This document shows positions 27,612 to 37,328 of a stretch of DNA of 45,696 nt, piece by piece. The stretch lies in assembly GCF_030611305.1 (NCBI RefSeq), contig NZ_JAUWQB010000023.1, positions 1 to 45,696 of the forward strand. The letters are read 5' to 3'. A model generated the notes under the pieces. That model ran no database searches and was not told the origin of the DNA. It was given only the letters and a program-made list of their open reading frames with translations. This stretch comes from Desulfobacula sp. (GTDB lineage: Bacteria; Desulfobacterota; Desulfobacteria; Desulfobacterales; Desulfobacteraceae). Both the position numbers and the translations under genes were made by a program. Each line of letters starts with the position of its first letter. Positions within the stretch are counted from its first letter, which is position 1.

Positions 27612-28788
27612 ACCATCCGTAAATCACAGACTGGGTAACCTGGATACTGGTGACCTGGTCTTTGATCGTGTCCAGTATGTTTTTGTCAATCCCGCGCACA
27701 TGTTCAAGGTTGATATTAATGGCCCCGGTACGCGTATGGGTTTCATGGCCTTCAATAACAGCGGCAGCCCTTGGTGTTCCGATAATATCAGAGGAGACAT
27801 TCTGTTTATCCGTGTACATCAGGTATCCGTTTGTATTGACCTTTACTGCATTTTCATAAATCGAATTAATCATGTCCCTTCGAATCGGCTTTTTATTCAG
27901 TTCTTCCTGGAAATTCATCACCAGAATAATCAAAGAACCTGTTGCTGTAGGGATTCTGACAGATTCTGCGATAAATCCGATGGTCGACATTTCCGGGATA
28001 ACCAGCTGTAATGCTTTTGCCGCCCCGGTTGTGGTCAGAATAATGTTATTCATGATGGACCTGTTTTTTCTCAGATCCCTGGCACCTGTTTTTGGCAATC
28101 GGTCCAGCACCTGTTGCGATCCTGTGGCAGCATGCACAGTTGCCATGGACGCGGAAAGGATTCTCTCAACACCGAAATAATCCAGCAGCGGCTTTATCAT
28201 ATGGGACAGACAGGTGGTTGTACAGGATGCATTGGAAATAATATTATGTGTTAGCGGGTCATAATCTCCATCATTAATCCCCATGACGGTTGTCACGGCA
28301 TCTTCAGGCATTGTCACACCCTCTTTGAGTTTAAAAGGGGCAGAAGTGATCACTTTTTGAGCACCCGCTTGAATATGCCCCCGAATAGAGCCTCTGGCTG
28401 CCTCTGCTCCAAGGGAAGGATCTAAAAACCGGCCGGTTGTATCCATTACAATTTTGGCGTTATTTTCAGCCCATTCAATCTCTTTTGGATTTCTGTAATT
28501 TTGTAATATCTTTACTTTTACACCATTGATATTCAAGGACGAGCTGGCCTCATCCACATCAGTGATAACCGACTTTGCCTGATATCCATAAAGAAACGAA
28601 TCCAGTCGCCCGTAGCTTGAATCTCTTTCAATATAATGAATAATGTCTTGAAAAGATTCGCCCACCTCACGGCCCACATTGATCACAATCGTATCAAAGT
28701 ACTTTCTACCGGCATGATGCCATAAAGAAAGCTTTCCTATTCTTCCAAGTCCGTTAATTCCAAGAGTTCTAGAAGCTTTTGTACTCAT
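27538..28788 (-). CDS. Glyceraldehyde-3-phosphate dehydrogenase, long form
   Basis: A 416-residue GAPDH, longer than the usual 330-340. The N-terminal NAD fold begins INGLGRIGK (11-19). The active site is intact: NASCTTTC with Cys189 and TVHAATGS with His219. The adenosine-binding region reads VINVGRE where NAD-specific enzymes have an Asp (ND) followed by a small residue, so NADP use is possible (inference). Extra residues lie mainly in the first 130 residues and the C-terminal half. It shares a transcript with the 1390-residue PPDK-like protein upstream (27 bases). Confidence 0.9.
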   Translation of the reverse strand: MSTKASRTLGINGLGRIGKLSLWHHAGRKYFDTIVINVGREVGESFQDIIHYIERDSSYGRLDSFLYGYQAKSVITDVDEASSSLNINGVKVKILQNYRNPKEIEWAENNAKIVMDTTGRFLDPSLGAEAARGSIRGHIQAGAQKVITSAPFKLKEGVTMPEDAVTTVMGINDGDYDPLTHNIISNASCTTTCLSHMIKPLLDYFGVERILSASMATVHAATGSQQVLDRLPKTGARDLRKNRSIMNNIILTTTGAAKALQLVIPEMSTIGFIAESVRIPTATGSLIILVMNFQEELNKKPIRRDMINSIYENAVKVNTNGYLMYTDKQNVSSDIIGTPRAAAVIEGHETHTRTGAININLEHVRGIDKNILDTIKDQVTSIQVTQSVIYGWYDNEMASYVNILGDRTVSIAEAMH

Positions 28789-28815
28789 ATATTTCCTCTT
28801 TTCACTGTCTTTTAT

Positions 28816-31800
28816 TTAATTGGCTTTAATTGCGCCTTTATATACTGATCCTTTTTGACCGTTAATACTGATATAATCACCAGTGACCATTTTAACGCCA
28901 TTGAGCATACACTCTTTTTCGGGTTCATTGCAAACAAGATTTTCGCACCCGACCACACAGGTTTTGCCAAGATTATATGTCACCACCGCAGCATGGGAGG
29001 TGAGTCCTCCCCTGGCCGTCAGAATTCCGTCAGCCGCATCAATTTCCAGGATATCATCCGGTACTGTATCGTTCCTTAATAAAATCAATCGGGTATCCGG
29101 ATCACTCTCCCGAAATGCTTCGATTTCTTCCAGGGTAAAAACTATTCTGCCGCTCATGGCGCCACCACTGACTCCGATCCCCTGAGCAAGATACGCCTTT
29201 TCAAGAACTTCCGGCTTTGCATCAAAATCCACAATCTTCTTTCTGCTCCTTAAGGACATCTCCCTTGCCTGAAGGATAAAAAGATCTTCTCTGGTTTCAC
29301 CTTCAAAGGTAAACTCGATTTCCTGGGGGTTCCATCCCTCATCATAAACCAGGCGATGCACCACTTTTTTCAATTGCAAATATATGTGAGGAAAGCTTTC
29401 TTCAAGGCTTATCTTTGAATCCCGTTCTTCCAGCTCTCTTTGAACTTCTGAAATAGGAAGGGTTTTTACAAGCCCTGATACAACATCTTCTCCCTGATTG
29501 CCAATGGTAAAATCCCCCCAAAGCCGTATCGTATCTCCTGGAAGCCTGGGGCTATGGCTGAACACAACACCTGATCCTGACTGCCTGGACAGGTTTCCAA
29601 ATACCATGGACTGAACCGTTACAGCAGTACCCCAGTCATCGGATATCCCCATTATTCGCCTATAGTCCTTCCCTCTTTTGGATTCCCAGGAGGAAAAAAC
29701 CTGATCAATGACCAGAAACAACTGATCAATGGGAGACTCAATCAGTTCAACCCCGGAATCAAGTAATAATTGTTTATAGGCAATAGCAACGGATTTCATC
29801 TGGTCACCGGAAAAATAACGCTTAAGCTCAATACCATACTCTTGTTTTTTTGAATAAATGATATGATCAAACTCATCTCTTTTGATCCCAAAAGCCATCC
29901 CATATCCTTGAATAAACCGCCGATAGCTGTCCCATGCAAACCATGGATTTCGGCTTATCTTTGCGATGCTTGCCGCAATTTCCTCGTTAAATCCCACATT
30001 CAAAAATGAATCAAGCATCCCTGGCTGTGAAATGGAAGAACCGCTCCTGACCGATAACAGCAACGGATTTTTAGGATCTCCAAAGCTTTTTTGGGTGTGC
30101 TTTTCAAGATTGCCCACCATCTTTGCCACATACTTCTTGAAATTGATGTTTGCCGGCTTGTAATGATTGATGATTTCACGACATTTAAAAACTTCTGTGG
30201 TAATAATAAATCCTTCCGGGACTGCTACTCCTAGTTTTTTTAATTTGATCAGGTTTAATCCCTTGTTCCCCAAAAATATAATATTATTGCCAATGGAATC
30301 TGAACTGCCGACTTCAATGACAGAGCATTTGGGATCATAATTTAACAGCCGGCTTAAATGGCTTTGCGAAAGTTTTTCAGATTGCTGAAACAGGGTGTGC
30401 AAAATCCGGTTCAAAAATACATCCATCTGCTGAAGCCCGAGGGAAGTTGCAATCCGGTCCATGAAAAAGATCTCGGCCACTCGCTGATCCAGCTTTGAAT
30501 TTCGCTTTTTGGACCCATTGGGCAGATATTTTTTAAGGATCTGATCCTTTCCAAGTCTGGATTCTATCTGAAATAAATTACTGGAATGAATATTGTTGAA
30601 ATGATCATTGATGATATCAGCGATGGCCTTTGTAAATCCTTTAAAAATATCCAGATACTGGGTAAATGAACAGGTTCTGATGTCCACGGAGAATTTCAAA
30701 AAATCCATCTGGACATCCAATTGGGCAGATGCAATTCCATCCAGTTCGAATGCTGTCCTGAACAGGTTCAGGATTCTGTAAATCCGTTTAAACGTAGCCT
30801 TTGTGATCACTTGAAGATCAATGCCGTTGATCAGTTCTTCGAACATCACATTCAGAATGCTTTCAACCCTCAGAGTCAATCCCAGAGCATCAAATTTTGC
30901 TTCATTGTAACTGCCGTACATGGACGGGATATCAACGGCAAAGTGGCGTTTATAATAAATCGCCTCATTGGCCTCATATATCCTGTCCGAAAGAATTATT
31001 TTTTTTAACTCTTTCATGTAGGCAAGAAAAATCAGGATCTTACTTTCCAGATTTTTCTCTTCAAGCGCAGCAACAAGCTTTTGGGTATCAGGCAAATTTT
31101 CAGACTTGAACGAGGACAAATATTTTTTAAATTCCAGGTTATCGATTCGGTATTTTTGGTTTAAGAGCCTGTAGAATCCAAAAATCATTTTCACCCTTGA
31201 CCGGTCAAGATCTGAAACCCCATTAACTTCATTAATCAAATTGAAAATAGCCTCTTCCGTATAGATCAAATAGTCCTTTGGAAGCGACATGTCCTTTGAT
31301 TCAAGGTGATTGAGAATAATTCTCGGCCCGTCAATAAATGGTCCTGACTCTTTAATTTCCTGATAAATTGATGGGGGAACATAAGACTCAAGCTTTTTTT
31401 TGTTCCCGGTCTTCCAGAAAAGAATCACTTCCTGGATAAAATCCACGCTCCTGCTCGAGCTTTCGATATGGCATTGTTTTCTTAAAAAATGGATTAACCG
31501 GTCCTTTCTATGACAGGCCTCGTCCAAACGAGTGGAAATATCCCGAAGATGACCTTCCGCACCGATTTCATTAAAAAAAGCCGGTAATAACCTTGAAAGC
31601 TGTTTTACCAGATTAAAAACCGGCGCAATATCTGAATTTAAAAATTTTGTAATGTCTCTTGAGAACAGATCCGTATCCTTGATAAAAATTCCGCCGATGG
31701 ACAACGATATGATCAGTGCAGAGAAGAGCCGTCTCGACTTTTTTGGATGCTGCCCGATCAGGTCGAGAAACACCCGGATGTTTTTCACATGGACCGAATT

Positions 31801-32988
31801 GCTCTTTATCTGCCAGTCCTCGCCGGTCCCTTCAATCATTGGAAACTGAAATCCATGATCAACCGCCATGTCTATAAAATGGTTGATAAGCACTATTTTC
31901 GATGTCTTGTAAACTGCCTCCCCGATTTTATGGATACAGTCCAGAACGGTTTCAGGGTATTTCCCCTTATGCTCTTTGAGCAGCGAAAAAGTCTGGTTGA
32001 CGATGTTGATATCTTTTTTAAAATCCTTATCACCGATAAGGTGAGTAAGGGTGCTGTTAATATCCCGCAGGGCCTGAACATGGATAGTAGAAAGTCCCGG
32101 AATATGAATAATATAAAAAAGAAAGGTCAATTTAAGGTGGAAGCCTCCCGTGTCATCGCCACTCCCGGTCATTATTTTTTGAGGTACTGCCCAAACCCTG
32201 GTGACAAAATCATGGTAGCCCACAAGATGTATCAATTTTTGGGTTGCTCTTCGGGGTTCTTGATTCAAGGTTTGAATGAGACCTTCAAGCGTTTTTCGCC
32301 ACTTCAATATATTGTTATGGGAAACCTCTTTTAATATACACTTTAACCCATCATCAAGCTGATTTACATCCATACTCTGGCCAATCCAGGAAATCGGTTC
32401 TTCCTGTTTCAGCCAGTAATCAAACGAATATTCATAAAATTTTACCAGAAAGCAGTTTACCGACTTGAAAATCGCTGCATCACCCTTAAGGCTGCCTAAC
32501 AGGTTTCTTGCAATTTTATCCGGCTGGTAATAGGATCTGACAAAAAAATAAAAGTCTTTGCCTTCATAGGATTCAATTTTTACGACCGCCTTTTCAATAA
32601 CCGGAAGAAACCGATCAAGTTCCTGTTCAGCTTCTTTGATAATATGCTGTAAAAACAGCATCAAATTATCAGCCGCACTTGTTTTCACTTTTAAATTTGA
32701 ATCTGCCTCAAAGGACTCCAAAAAAATATCAATAAAAAGCTCCATGGCTTTATCCCCTTTTGGATGAGGCTTGTACAAATAGAAATATTGAAGGGAAAAA
32801 TGCCTGGCTTCGCTGACGATAAACTCCCAGTTTTTATAGGGATGGGACAGCTCTTTTAGAAAAATGTTCATCCTGTTTAAGATCCCGACATAAGATGAAA
32901 CTATATCCAGGAAAACCTGATATTTTGAGTCAATGATAACATCAACTTTTGTGTCGGATAAATTCACCTCTAGGGCTTTGGACTTCAC
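28816..32988 (-). CDS. Giant PPDK-like ATP-grasp/phosphohistidine protein
   Basis: A 1390-residue cytosolic protein. The last 480 residues contain a pyruvate-phosphate-dikinase-type ATP-grasp domain (from about 905: NKGLNLIKLKKLGVAVPEGF, then LLSVRSGSSISQPGMLDSF and WGTAVTVQSMVFGN) and a swivelling phosphohistidine domain with TARGGLTSHAAVV near 1325 (catalytic His). There is no C-terminal PEP/pyruvate TIM barrel. The first 900 residues are helical, without recognised domains. ATP-dependent phosphotransfer via the His is likely; the acceptor is unknown. It precedes gapdh on the same strand. Confidence 0.85.
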   Translation of the reverse strand: MKSKALEVNLSDTKVDVIIDSKYQVFLDIVSSYVGILNRMNIFLKELSHPYKNWEFIVSEARHFSLQYFYLYKPHPKGDKAMELFIDIFLESFEADSNLKVKTSAADNLMLFLQHIIKEAEQELDRFLPVIEKAVVKIESYEGKDFYFFVRSYYQPDKIARNLLGSLKGDAAIFKSVNCFLVKFYEYSFDYWLKQEEPISWIGQSMDVNQLDDGLKCILKEVSHNNILKWRKTLEGLIQTLNQEPRRATQKLIHLVGYHDFVTRVWAVPQKIMTGSGDDTGGFHLKLTFLFYIIHIPGLSTIHVQALRDINSTLTHLIGDKDFKKDINIVNQTFSLLKEHKGKYPETVLDCIHKIGEAVYKTSKIVLINHFIDMAVDHGFQFPMIEGTGEDWQIKSNSVHVKNIRVFLDLIGQHPKKSRRLFSALIISLSIGGIFIKDTDLFSRDITKFLNSDIAPVFNLVKQLSRLLPAFFNEIGAEGHLRDISTRLDEACHRKDRLIHFLRKQCHIESSSRSVDFIQEVILFWKTGNKKKLESYVPPSIYQEIKESGPFIDGPRIILNHLESKDMSLPKDYLIYTEEAIFNLINEVNGVSDLDRSRVKMIFGFYRLLNQKYRIDNLEFKKYLSSFKSENLPDTQKLVAALEEKNLESKILIFLAYMKELKKIILSDRIYEANEAIYYKRHFAVDIPSMYGSYNEAKFDALGLTLRVESILNVMFEELINGIDLQVITKATFKRIYRILNLFRTAFELDGIASAQLDVQMDFLKFSVDIRTCSFTQYLDIFKGFTKAIADIINDHFNNIHSSNLFQIESRLGKDQILKKYLPNGSKKRNSKLDQRVAEIFFMDRIATSLGLQQMDVFLNRILHTLFQQSEKLSQSHLSRLLNYDPKCSVIEVGSSDSIGNNIIFLGNKGLNLIKLKKLGVAVPEGFIITTEVFKCREIINHYKPANINFKKYVAKMVGNLEKHTQKSFGDPKNPLLLSVRSGSSISQPGMLDSFLNVGFNEEIAASIAKISRNPWFAWDSYRRFIQGYGMAFGIKRDEFDHIIYSKKQEYGIELKRYFSGDQMKSVAIAYKQLLLDSGVELIESPIDQLFLVIDQVFSSWESKRGKDYRRIMGISDDWGTAVTVQSMVFGNLSRQSGSGVVFSHSPRLPGDTIRLWGDFTIGNQGEDVVSGLVKTLPISEVQRELEERDSKISLEESFPHIYLQLKKVVHRLVYDEGWNPQEIEFTFEGETREDLFILQAREMSLRSRKKIVDFDAKPEVLEKAYLAQGIGVSGGAMSGRIVFTLEEIEAFRESDPDTRLILLRNDTVPDDILEIDAADGILTARGGLTSHAAVVTYNLGKTCVVGCENLVCNEPEKECMLNGVKMVTGDYISINGQKGSVYKGAIKAN

Positions 32989-33195
32989 AAAATATCCTTT
33001 CTTTATTCACAACCGGTTAAACATCTTTGTCTAAACTTGAATATTTTACCACTTTGATGGGTATTTTCAATGGTCTTTATGAGTTTTAAATATTTCTTTA
33101 TCCGCTTCCATGGCTGTCGCCTTTTTTTACCGTTTTTTATTTCTATTTTTATTCTATTTTTATATAATAAATTTTTAAAACTGGAAAAAATACGT

Positions 33196-33972
33196 ATGAA
33201 ACTCAAATGGCTTGGAACTGCAGGATTTGAATTTAAAACAGGAGACCATGTGTTTCTTGTTGATCCCTACCTGTCCAGAAATCAAAAATCCTGTCCAAAG
33301 CAGGAAATAACGCCTTCTGATATTAAAAAAGCGTCCCAAATTTTTATCTCCCAGGGCCATTTTGATCATATCCGGGACGTTCCCCAAATAGCGTTACAGA
33401 CAAACGCCGATATTTATTGCTCAAGAGTTGCGGCGAAATTCTTAAAAAACCAGCAGGTAAATACACGACAGATTAATCCCGTTCTTACTGATAAAAAAAC
33501 AGTCCACCTGCAAAATTATACGGCCCAGGCCTTTTTCAGTGAACATATTAGGTTTGACAAAAAACTTGTCGTCTCTACCTTTCTAAAAATAAACATTGCC
33601 TTGTTTAAATACCTTCCTCTTTTTCGACGATTTCCATGCGGCCAGGTTTTAAGCTGGCGCTTTTACATTGAAGATAAAATTATACAGTTTTTTGGCAGTG
33701 CCGGATCATCTTCGGAAGAGCTCAAAAAAATTGGAAAGAAACCAATTGATATCCTGCTGCTTCCATTTCAGGGGCACTCAGATATTTGTCAAATCGGCCT
33801 GAACTATGTAAAATATCTCAACCCCAAGATTGTCGTTCCCCATCACCATGACGATTTTTTCCCTCCCATATCAAAAACCATCGATATCAGACCATTTGTA
33901 GAAAAAATAAAAAAAGAACATAAAAACACAACCGTTATTATTCCAAAAATAAATGAAGTCTTATCCCTGTAA
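33196..33972 (+). CDS. Metallo-beta-lactamase-fold protein with altered metal motif
   Basis: A 258-residue UlaG-like metallo-beta-lactamase-fold protein. It begins MKLKWLGTAGFEF with VDPYLSR, as in this family. The metal motif reads SQGHFDH instead of THxHFDH, so the first His is Gln, and the later GDxG position reads FGSAGSS. The C-terminal IVVPHHHDDF provides other His residues. Catalysis is therefore uncertain. A longer in-frame ORF starts at 33070, but ATG 33196 with an upstream GGA and the family N-terminus were preferred. It is 66 bases before the M24 peptidase ATG. Confidence 0.78.
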   Translation: MKLKWLGTAGFEFKTGDHVFLVDPYLSRNQKSCPKQEITPSDIKKASQIFISQGHFDHIRDVPQIALQTNADIYCSRVAAKFLKNQQVNTRQINPVLTDKKTVHLQNYTAQAFFSEHIRFDKKLVVSTFLKINIALFKYLPLFRRFPCGQVLSWRFYIEDKIIQFFGSAGSSSEELKKIGKKPIDILLLPFQGHSDICQIGLNYVKYLNPKIVVPHHHDDFFPPISKTIDIRPFVEKIKKEHKNTTVIIPKINEVLSL

Positions 33973-34038
33973 CCCATTGAACATGGTGTTTATGTTTTTT
34001 CGTTGAACAACAACAACATTTCATGTATTTTTTCCTTG

Positions 34039-35334
34039 ATGGAGTTTGATTCAACATATCAGACTGAATATGAATCTTTAAAAGAAATTTTAATAGAAAT
34101 GACCCAATACCCGTTTGACCCGACACCTAAGACAGAAATCATTGCCAGGATAAAAGCCGTGCAAAAGCAAATGGCAGCCCTTCATCTGGACGCCCTGTTT
34201 TTAACCCATAAACCGGACATCTATTATTTTTCAGGCACTGCTCAGGATTGCTATCTCTATATCGAAAAGGATCATGATCCTGTTTTGTTCGTAAAACGGT
34301 ATCTACCCCGGGTTCAACAAGAGACGGCTCTTAAAAACATTGAGCCCATTGACTCCATAAAGGATATCCCCAAATTAATTGAACGCTGCTTTAAAAAACA
34401 TCCAGGCTCCTGCGGCCTTGCTTTTGACGTAGTGCCGGTAAAAGATTTTCATTTCTATAAGGCCCTTTTTAAAAACACCCATTTTGTTGACGGATCCCCC
34501 GTGATTGAAGCCTGCAGGCAGATAAAGTCTTCCTGGGAAATCGAACAGATGAAAAAAGCCGCCCTTGTTTCAAAGCAGACCTTTGACTTTATGGAGGAAA
34601 ACATTAAACCTGAAATTTCGGAAATGGACTTTTGCGGCATGTTTGAAGCTTATTCAAGAACACTGGGCCATTCCGGGAAACTTTTAACCCGCCATTACCG
34701 CCTGGAAGGATTTCCATTTCATCTGATGAGCGGCAAAAACGGCGGAATTCCGGGTGCCCTGGATTCCCCCTTATGCGGCACAGGAACCTCAAATGCCTAC
34801 CCCTATGGTGCTGGTCCCAAGCTGATCAAAGCAAACGAACCCATCCTGATTGATTTTGGTACGGTTATAGACGGCTATCATATGGATGAATCCAGAATGT
34901 TTGTCATTGGAAAACTGCCGGACAGGGCAGAGGACGCATCCAAAGCTTCCATAGAAATCCTGTATGCGCTTTTAGACAGGATGAGGCCGGGCGTATCCAT
35001 GGGTGAAATATTTGAAACAGCCGTTACTATTGCAAAAAAATTAGGTCTCGAAGATCAATTTTTAGGGCTGCCGGGCTTAAAATCAAAATTTATCGGCCAT
35101 GGAATCGGGCTGGAACTTGTGGAAAATCCCATACTTGCCAAGGGTAAAAAAACACTTTTAAAACCCGGGATGGTCTTTGCTGTTGAGCCAAAATTCATAT
35201 TTAAACATCAATTTGCCGCAGGTATTGAAAGTGTTATTCATATCACAGAAAATGGCAGTCAGTTTTTAAGTATGACTGAAAATAAAATTTTCTCATATCA
35301 CAGAAAATGGCAGCGAGTTTTTAAGTATGACTGA
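34039..35334 (+). CDS. M24-family metallopeptidase (Xaa-Pro dipeptidase-like)
   Basis: A 431-residue cytosolic peptidase-fold protein. The N-terminal creatinase/prolidase domain (to about 180) precedes a pita-bread domain whose five metal ligands are all visible: Asp in LIDFGTV, Asp in GYHMDESRMF, His in GHGIGLE, Glu in FAVEPKF and Glu in GIESVIHI. Removal of N-terminal residues before proline is the family activity; the substrate is unknown. ATG at 34039 was chosen over TTG at 34003; neither has a strong ribosome-binding site. The last 13 residues come from a frame-shifted tandem duplication of the preceding sequence. Confidence 0.85.
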   Translation: MEFDSTYQTEYESLKEILIEMTQYPFDPTPKTEIIARIKAVQKQMAALHLDALFLTHKPDIYYFSGTAQDCYLYIEKDHDPVLFVKRYLPRVQQETALKNIEPIDSIKDIPKLIERCFKKHPGSCGLAFDVVPVKDFHFYKALFKNTHFVDGSPVIEACRQIKSSWEIEQMKKAALVSKQTFDFMEENIKPEISEMDFCGMFEAYSRTLGHSGKLLTRHYRLEGFPFHLMSGKNGGIPGALDSPLCGTGTSNAYPYGAGPKLIKANEPILIDFGTVIDGYHMDESRMFVIGKLPDRAEDASKASIEILYALLDRMRPGVSMGEIFETAVTIAKKLGLEDQFLGLPGLKSKFIGHGIGLELVENPILAKGKKTLLKPGMVFAVEPKFIFKHQFAAGIESVIHITENGSQFLSMTENKIFSYHRKWQRVFKYD

Positions 35335-35335
35335 A
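35238..35335 (+). repeat. 43-bp direct repeat, period 55, at the 3' end of the peptidase gene
   Basis: Bases 35238-35280 and 35293-35335 match at 41 of 43 positions. The 55-base period is not a multiple of three, so the second copy is read in a different frame, giving SYHRKWQRVFKYD at the C-terminus in place of the first copy's HITENGSQFLSMTE. Confidence 0.9.
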
Positions 35336-35358
35336 CCCGGCACACCTTGTGCCGGGTT
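35334..35358. terminator. Bidirectional hairpin between convergent genes
   Basis: A perfect 10-bp stem, AACCCGGCAC (35334-35343) with GTGCCGGGTT (35349-35358), encloses ACCTT. It lies between the ends of the M24 gene (+) and cooS (-). Neither side has a long T-run, so its strength as a terminator is uncertain. Confidence 0.6.
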
Positions 35359-35372
35359 GAGATATCATCAAA

Positions 35373-37328
35373 TTAAAATACCAGTTCGCGCCGGTTTGAC
35401 ATGCCTACAAGGGTTCTTTCCCTTGCCTTGTCAATACCGAGCTGTTTTCGTTTCTTGTCAATATGGGCGATCATCATCCCGGCGATTTCAATTGGATCTT
35501 TAGCCGTTCCCCATTTTCCATACCCCTGTTTTTCAAGGCCGTCAAACAGAAGATTATGAAATTTTGTCTCTTTGATGGACGGGAATCCAATGCCAAAAAC
35601 CGTATATACTCCTGAGGCCACAAAATACTGGCCAATGGCCAATGCCTTTTCACTCATCCATTCAGGCGCACATCCGGCAACGGGAAGGTCTGCGATACTG
35701 TTTCCAAGACCGCCGGCTTTTACCATGGCTGATGCTGCAATGAGAATCCTTGTGTTGTCCACACAGGACCCCAGGCCCAGGACAGGCGGCATGCCGACGG
35801 TTTCACAGACTTCTGCAAGCCCGGGTCCCGCGAGGGAAGCGGCTTCCGGGACAAGAAACCCTGCCTTGGCAAGGGATATTTGTGAGCATCCGGTTTGAAG
35901 TACCAAGACATCATTTCGAATCAATTCCTTAACCAGTTCAATATGAATGGAATCCTGTTTCACTTTTGGATTTGTACATCCGACAACACCTGCCACTCCG
36001 CGGATTCTTCCATTAATGATATTTTCGTTCAAAGGAGAATAACTGCCCCTGAAGCTTCCACCCAGCATGTATTCAATATATTCATGGGTAAACCCGTGAA
36101 CACCGGTCTGGATCTGTTTTGGAATTTCTATGGGCATTTTCCTTGTGGCATATCTTGCAATGGCCTTTGAAAGAACCTCGTCTGTACAAATCCTTGGATC
36201 ACGTTCGTCAAATTCAATATGGGTAGCCCCTTCAATATGAGCCCTTGGGTTTGTGGTAATCAAATGGGTATCATAACATTTTGCCACTTCTGCCAGTCCC
36301 TGTTTAATGCACTGAATATCAACCACCATGGCATCCACGGCACCGGTAACAATAACGGCTTCTGTTGATCCGAAACTGCCGGCATGGGGAACCCCGTGAC
36401 GGGACATCATTTCTGCACCGGAACAGCACATGCCGACAAGATTAATCCCCTCGGCACCCTTGGCTTTTGCTTCTTTTATGAAAAACGGATCATTTACCGC
36501 CATCAGCATACCTTCAAACATGGCAGGTTCATGGCCATGTACAATAATGTTCACATGGTCTTCCTTTAAAACTCCCATATTCACATCTGCAAGGGTTGGA
36601 GAAGGGGTCCCAAAAATGATATCTGAAAGCTCTGTCGCCACCATGGAACCGCCCCATCCGTCAGCAAGGGCCGTCCTGGAGATCTGCTTCATCAAATTAT
36701 TATAATCCTGATCACATCCGATGTGGGTCCGACTCATGAGTTCCATCACTTCAAGCATGGCCCCCCTGGGCATGACACCTTCTTTTCTCCACAACTCTCG
36801 GGTCGCCTTGGGTGCCCGTTTTGTAAAGGGCATTTCACCTTCAACACTGGAAAATGTTTTTTCAAGTTCATCACAAAGCTCTTTTGCAACCTCCAGAACC
36901 TCTTTGCCCTCAACTTCAATACCAATGGATTTAGCAACTCTTTCAAGCTTGATGGTGTCATCAATGGTAAAGTCCTTGACCTTACCGTCAATAATACCTC
37001 TGAATAGTCCAAGAATATGCCTTCCGTGATCATTGTGGGAAGCTGACCCTGCTGCCACGTTTCGTCCGAAATTTCGTGCCATGATCGTATCAATGGTTGC
37101 ACCGCAAACCCCCACTTTTTTATAGGGATCTTTCGGGTTTAACCGGCAAGGGCCCATATAACAATGTTTACAACAGGCAGATTCCACACCGATGGGACAA
37201 GGTTTCATTTCATACCCGCGGTCAAGATCCAGCTTAACACCATCTCTCCTGGCTTTTTCAAGCATCTGCTGAGTGGCTTCACACATGGTGCGATCCTTAG
37301 CGCTCACCATTGTTTTTTCTTTCCTCAT
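35373..37328 (-). CDS. cooS: Nickel-dependent CO dehydrogenase catalytic subunit
   Basis: A 651-residue anaerobic CO dehydrogenase that oxidises CO to CO2 at a Ni-Fe-S C-cluster. The N-terminal cysteines fit clusters D and B: C44, C52, then C53, C56, C61 and C75 (PCPIGVESACCKHC onwards). Later HGHEPAMFEG, GMCCSGAEMMSRHG, GVVGCTNPKVKQD and QTGCSQISLAKAG carry C-cluster ligands. ATG 37328 was preferred over an upstream in-frame ATG because AAGGAGAG lies just before it. No cooF, cooC or acetyl-CoA synthase genes adjoin, so the electron acceptor and role (detoxification or energy) are open. Confidence 0.95.
   Translation of the reverse strand: MRKEKTMVSAKDRTMCEATQQMLEKARRDGVKLDLDRGYEMKPCPIGVESACCKHCYMGPCRLNPKDPYKKVGVCGATIDTIMARNFGRNVAAGSASHNDHGRHILGLFRGIIDGKVKDFTIDDTIKLERVAKSIGIEVEGKEVLEVAKELCDELEKTFSSVEGEMPFTKRAPKATRELWRKEGVMPRGAMLEVMELMSRTHIGCDQDYNNLMKQISRTALADGWGGSMVATELSDIIFGTPSPTLADVNMGVLKEDHVNIIVHGHEPAMFEGMLMAVNDPFFIKEAKAKGAEGINLVGMCCSGAEMMSRHGVPHAGSFGSTEAVIVTGAVDAMVVDIQCIKQGLAEVAKCYDTHLITTNPRAHIEGATHIEFDERDPRICTDEVLSKAIARYATRKMPIEIPKQIQTGVHGFTHEYIEYMLGGSFRGSYSPLNENIINGRIRGVAGVVGCTNPKVKQDSIHIELVKELIRNDVLVLQTGCSQISLAKAGFLVPEAASLAGPGLAEVCETVGMPPVLGLGSCVDNTRILIAASAMVKAGGLGNSIADLPVAGCAPEWMSEKALAIGQYFVASGVYTVFGIGFPSIKETKFHNLLFDGLEKQGYGKWGTAKDPIEIAGMMIAHIDKKRKQLGIDKARERTLVGMSNRRELVF

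Noticed and set aside
31747-32334. 195-codon forward ORF
   Set aside because: It lies wholly antisense to the giant PPDK-like gene, has no ribosome-binding site or motif, and is a codon-bias shadow.
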